Shown piece by piece: positions 5,872 through 6,275 of a DNA stretch of 6,275 bases; within the stretch, counting starts at the first letter, position 1, and every line of letters starts with the position of its first letter. This stretch comes from JAAYWY01 sp050945275. GTDB lineage: Bacteria > Bacillota > DTU030 > DUMP01. Below the pieces are notes generated by a model, which saw only the letters and a program-made list of their open reading frames with translations, was not told where the DNA came from and searched no databases. The stretch is from NCBI GenBank assembly GCA_050945275.1, contig JBMNSQ010000100.1:1-6275 (forward strand), written 5' to 3'. Made by a program: the position numbers and the translations under genes.

Positions 5872-6220
5872 ATGCATTACGAATTAACTGCGGTCTAACC
5901 ATATCCCCCTCTATACTAATTGCCAACACATCAAATCGACAGGGAACACTCTTATCAAAACGCTTCAAAAAGAAGGACGCCACTGTCCTGAGTTTGGCTT
6001 GTTTGGCCGGTGTGACGGCATCTTGGGGATGGCCAAAACGACAGCTGCTTCGGGTTTTTACTTCCACGAATACTAGTTCTTTACCCTTTTTAGCAATTAT
6101 ATCAATTTCGCCTAGGCGACAGCGAAAATTGCGTTCTAAAATACGGTATCCTAAACGCTTCAGATAAGTAACAGCAAAATCCTCACCTAGTTGCCCCATT
6201 TTTTGCTTATTCCTCTTCAA
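5867..6220 (-). CDS. yraN: YraN/UPF0102 family putative nuclease-fold protein
   Basis: The product is 117 residues, normal for the UPF0102 family, which adopts the PD-(D/E)xK endonuclease-like fold; its cellular role is not settled. The expected residues are all present: GQLGEDFA with Glu13, LGEIDIIA with Glu38 and Asp40, and FVEVKTR with Glu53 and Lys55, followed by a conserved helix (AVTPAKQAKLRTVA) and the typical C-terminal NAF. The start is a TTG (6220-6218), chosen because AAGGAGG lies exactly 7 bases upstream. The first in-frame ATG (6199) would lose seven residues and has no binding site. The TTG overlaps the stop of the upstream rnhB by 4 bp, so the two are probably translationally coupled in one transcript ending at 5744-5770. 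No export signal is visible. Confidence 0.95.
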   Translation of the reverse strand: MKRNKQKMGQLGEDFAVTYLKRLGYRILERNFRCRLGEIDIIAKKGKELVFVEVKTRSSCRFGHPQDAVTPAKQAKLRTVASFFLKRFDKSVPCRFDVLAISIEGDMVRPQLIRNAF

Positions 6221-6275
6221 TTCATAGCCTCCTTGGCTAACCGTACTGGCTTAAAACTTACGCGGTGAAGAGGGC
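6217..6275 (-). CDS. rnhB: C-terminal end of ribonuclease HII (partial)
   Basis: Only the last 18 codons are in the window. They read PLHRVSFKPVR and then seven more residues to a TGA at 6219-6217. The P-L-H-R-x-S-F-x-P-V signature is the usual C-terminal motif of RNase HII, which removes ribonucleotides from RNA-DNA hybrids during replication and repair. rnhB immediately before yraN is a common order in Bacillota and other bacteria, which strengthens the call. The stop overlaps the yraN TTG start as TTGA. The catalytic acidic residues lie outside the window. Confidence 0.8.
   Translation of the reverse strand, partial: PLHRVSFKPVRLAKEAMN
6228..6234 (-). promoter_or_regulatory. ribosome binding site that sets the yraN TTG start
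   Basis: The minus strand reads AAGGAGG, 7 bases before TTG 6220. It lies inside the last codons of rnhB. A nearer ATG (6225-6223) is in the rnhB frame and meets a stop after one more codon, so it is not the yraN start. Confidence 0.75.

Noticed and set aside
5842..5898. Plus-strand 18-codon frame beginning ATG after AAGGTA
   Set aside because: The ribosome binding site is poor and it runs into the yraN coding end on the opposite strand.

Overview
The window looks like chromosomal DNA of a low-to-moderate GC Gram-positive anaerobe or facultative organism, most likely Bacillota/Clostridia. The reasons are strong AGGAGG-type ribosome binding sites, TTG start-codon use, a fused MsrA-MsrB of the streptococcal/clostridial layout, a YyaL-type protein, and the rnhB-yraN gene order. 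The species cannot be named from sequence alone. I see no phage, transposase, tRNA, rRNA or CRISPR array.

Layout, left to right. (1) Positions 1-18 hold the first six codons of a gene reading leftward out of the window, with a good ribosome binding site. (2) Positions 19-492 are non-coding. They contain a nested inverted repeat, a decayed second copy (160-260) of the leader and first codons of the secreted-protein gene further right, and a 13-bp stem-loop that probably ends the PAS gene transcript. (3) A small stand-alone PAS-domain protein lies on the minus strand (493-843). (4) Divergent from it is a 478-residue exported protein of unknown function, anchored by a C-terminal membrane helix (1006-2442). 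(5) Convergent to that is msrAB on the minus strand (2473-3432), a methionine sulfoxide reductase fusion. (6) Divergent from msrAB, across a 219-bp intergenic region with a 17-bp palindrome, is a YyaL/SPATA20-family protein with a CxxC thioredoxin-like domain (3652-5682). (7) After two stem-loops come yraN (5867-6220) and the last codons of rnhB (6217-6275), both on the minus strand and overlapping by 4 bp.

How the genes fit together: msrAB and the YyaL-type gene are back to back and both have thiol-redox signatures, so a shared oxidative-stress or protein-repair role is a reasonable inference, but it is unproven. rnhB-yraN is a conserved housekeeping pair. The PAS protein and the exported protein are unrelated in sequence but share a divergent promoter region. 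The most unusual feature is the leader duplication: the 5' untranslated region and first codons of the exported-protein gene recur 769 bp upstream with a stop at codon 3, and the untranslated part is better conserved than the coding part. I found nothing that clearly amounts to a new multi-gene system.
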